This document shows, one piece after another, positions 62,657 through 64,000 of a stretch of 64,000 nucleotides of DNA (positions are counted from its first letter, which is position 1; the number at the start of each line of letters is the position of its first letter). Both the position numbers and the translations under genes were made by a program. The notes beneath the pieces are model-generated. The model was not told where the DNA came from. It ran no database searches and saw only the letters and a program-made list of their open reading frames with translations. The DNA is from Pelagibacterium montanilacus (GTDB lineage: Bacteria > Pseudomonadota > Alphaproteobacteria > Rhizobiales > Devosiaceae), in contig NZ_RZMX01000014.1 of assembly GCF_003992665.1 (NCBI RefSeq), forward strand, positions 186,001-250,000, given 5' to 3'.

Positions 62657-62782
62657 GCAAACGCTCCGGGTCGACCGGAGTTGAGCTGATGTGAACAACG
62701 CGGCGCCGCTGCGCCAGCACGCGCGCGCCTGGGCTTTCGAGCTTTGCCTGTTCCGAGGGATCGGAACGCTGGCTCCAAGCCT

Positions 62783-62839
62783 CTGATTTATCGCGCTCCC
62801 GGCCCGGAAAAGTGTGTGCACTTTTTCCTCGGAGCGCAC
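62783..62839. repeat. Rhizobiales-type intergenic palindromic repeat, copy 2
   Basis: CTGATTTATCGCG matches copy 1. It is followed by an outer stem GCGCTCC/GGAGCGC (62793-62799, 62831-62837) around GGAAAAGTG-TGTG-CACTTTTTCC, which has one extra T compared with copy 1. It lies just before the ribosome-binding site of the ammonia-lyase gene, so it would be in its leader. Confidence 0.65.
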
Positions 62840-62859
62840 TTGCCCGGAGGACTAGATTG

Positions 62860-64000
62860 ATGACCGCCCTGAAGTTGACCGCCAACAGATCGGGTCACCT
62901 CGACGAGACGCTCGATGCCACCCAGAAAAAGGTCGTGGGTGTGCAGGCGCCAGAGGAGGTCCGGCGCTATCTCGGGGCGTTTCCCGCCTATGCGCCGACC
63001 CCGCTCGTGGAGTTGCCCGACCTGGCCGCATCGCTCGGGGTCGGGCAGATCGCCATCAAGGATGAAAGCCCGCGCTACGGCCTGTGCAGTTTCAAGGCGC
63101 TGGGCGGCGCCTATGCCGTGGCGCGGCTGGTGCACCGGTTTTTGGAGGATCGGCTGGGCCGCGCGGTCGATCCGGCGGAAATGCTCGGGGACGAGTGCAA
63201 GGCGCTGGCCTCCGAGATGACCGTCAGTTGCGCGACGGACGGCAATCACGGACGTTCGGTGGCTGCGGGGGCCCAGATGTTCGGCTGCCGCTGCGTGATC
63301 TTTCTCCATGCGGGGGTGAGCGCGGGCCGCGAGCGCGCCATTGCCGGCTTTGGCGCGGAAATCCGGCGCACGGACGGCAATTACGACCAGTCGGTCGCCG
63401 AAGCAACCGAAACGGCCGAGCGCGAGGGATGGACGACGGTCTCGGACTTTTCCTGGCCGGGCTATGAGGAAATTCCCGGTCTGGTCATGCAGGGCTATAC
63501 GCTCATGCTCGACGAAATCTTCGCCCAGTCCGAAGCGCCTTTCACCCACATCTTCGTCCAGGGCGGCGTGGGTGGCCTTGCGGCCGTGGTGGCGGGCTAT
63601 TTCCTCGATCGGATGGGCAAGGACCGCCCGAAGGTGGTCGTGGTCGAACCGGATCTTGCCAACTGCCTGCAGCTGAGCGCACAGGCCAATGAGCGGGTGT
63701 CCATGGAGCCGGGGCGCTCCACGGTGATGGCGATGCTCGAGTGCTATGAGCCGTCGCTTGTCGCCTGGGGCATTCTCGAAAAATCTGCCGACTACTACGT
63801 TGCGATCCCGGACGACCACGCGATCGAGGCCATGCGGCTTCTGGCGAAACCGATCGGGTCCGACAGGCCCCTCGAAATCGGGGAGTCGGGCGGCTCGGGA
63901 CTCGGCGGATTGATGGCGGTCATGGCAGACTCAAAGGCAAGAGAGACGCTGGGGCTCGGGCCATCTGCGCGCATCCTGTTGCTTGGAACCGAAGGGGCTA
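62860..64000 (+). CDS. Diaminopropionate ammonia-lyase (3' end outside window)
   Basis: The open frame to the window edge gives the first 380 residues of a PLP enzyme of the tryptophan-synthase-beta fold. The PLP lysine is K79 in CSFKALGGAYAVARL. Substrate-specific segments are VSCATDGNHGRSVAAGAQMFGC and FVQGGVGGLAAVVAGYF, with the phosphate loop GESGGSGLGGLMAV. This pattern is that of the YgeX/DpaL group, which turns 2,3-diaminopropionate into pyruvate and ammonia. GGAGG 9 bases before the ATG at 62860 fixes the start. It follows the GntR gene and may belong to the same regulon. Confidence 0.92.
   Translation, partial: MTALKLTANRSGHLDETLDATQKKVVGVQAPEEVRRYLGAFPAYAPTPLVELPDLAASLGVGQIAIKDESPRYGLCSFKALGGAYAVARLVHRFLEDRLGRAVDPAEMLGDECKALASEMTVSCATDGNHGRSVAAGAQMFGCRCVIFLHAGVSAGRERAIAGFGAEIRRTDGNYDQSVAEATETAEREGWTTVSDFSWPGYEEIPGLVMQGYTLMLDEIFAQSEAPFTHIFVQGGVGGLAAVVAGYFLDRMGKDRPKVVVVEPDLANCLQLSAQANERVSMEPGRSTVMAMLECYEPSLVAWGILEKSADYYVAIPDDHAIEAMRLLAKPIGSDRPLEIGESGGSGLGGLMAVMADSKARETLGLGPSARILLLGTEGA

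Noticed and set aside
1-64000. CRISPR arrays, rRNA genes, insertion sequences, integrases, phage structural genes
   Set aside because: No regularly spaced repeats, rRNA signatures or transposase/integrase motifs were seen on either strand.

Overview
The window looks like a contiguous chromosomal stretch of an alphaproteobacterium of the order Hyphomicrobiales (Rhizobiales). The evidence is high G+C with strongly G/C-ending codons, the neighbourhoods glmU-glmS-DUF502 and recG/sdhE-mfd, a fused cysNC, an AapJQMP-type amino-acid transporter, an NDUFS4-like complex I subunit, an IalB protein and Rhizobiales-type intergenic palindromes. A Devosiaceae member (Devosia/Pelagibacterium-like) is my guess from overall gene style and has not been tested.

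Layout. 1-8550: the 3' end of gyrA with its terminator, then a long plus-strand housekeeping run (LysE exporter, coaD, two cyclophilins, a small secreted protein, queA, tgt, pgi, map). 8569-10400: three minus-strand envelope genes and tRNA-Arg(TCT). 10512-14824: two pairs of sugar isomerase/epimerase plus Gfo/Idh/MocA dehydrogenase; the first pair follows a perfect LacI-type palindrome. 14889-17137: a DUF4394 secreted protein divergent from an ECF sigma/anti-sigma pair. 17190-19655: NDUFS4-like subunit, tRNA-Pro(TGG), PAP2 phosphatase, cystathionine beta-lyase. 19900-25408: amino-acid ABC transporter with a second, divergent binding protein at its 3' end. 25465-32524: cardiolipin synthase, cysteine synthase, photolyase, cysD and cysNC (sulfate activation). 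32567-37234: SRPBCC protein, Fsr-like MFS exporter, TerC, a Lys/Gly/His-rich secreted protein, tRNA-Lys(TTT), a coiled-coil membrane protein. 37424-48307: glmU, glmS, DUF502, recG, sdhE, mfd, ialB. 48365-52755: UbiH-like hydroxylase, quinone oxidoreductase, soluble histidine kinase, GNAT.

52966-55504 is the clearest accessory region. It holds a ParB-like protein convergent with a two-gene unit encoding a protein with a HEPN-type R-X4-H motif and a T5orf172-type GIY-YIG nuclease. The three genes are packed with 4-bp overlaps, look less G/C-rich than their surroundings, and lie just 3' of tRNA-Ser(TGA). I think this is a candidate uncharacterised defence or conflict module; no phenotype can be read from sequence.

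55913-64000: patatin-like phospholipase, two very small genes, then a catabolic cluster (aldehyde dehydrogenase divergent from SDR, ThDP enzyme, cupin, GntR/FCD regulator, diaminopropionate ammonia-lyase running off the window). The divergent promoter of this cluster has two TGTnnACA palindromes exactly 21 bp apart, likely operators for the GntR protein. No rRNA, CRISPR array, insertion sequence, integrase or phage structural gene was seen.
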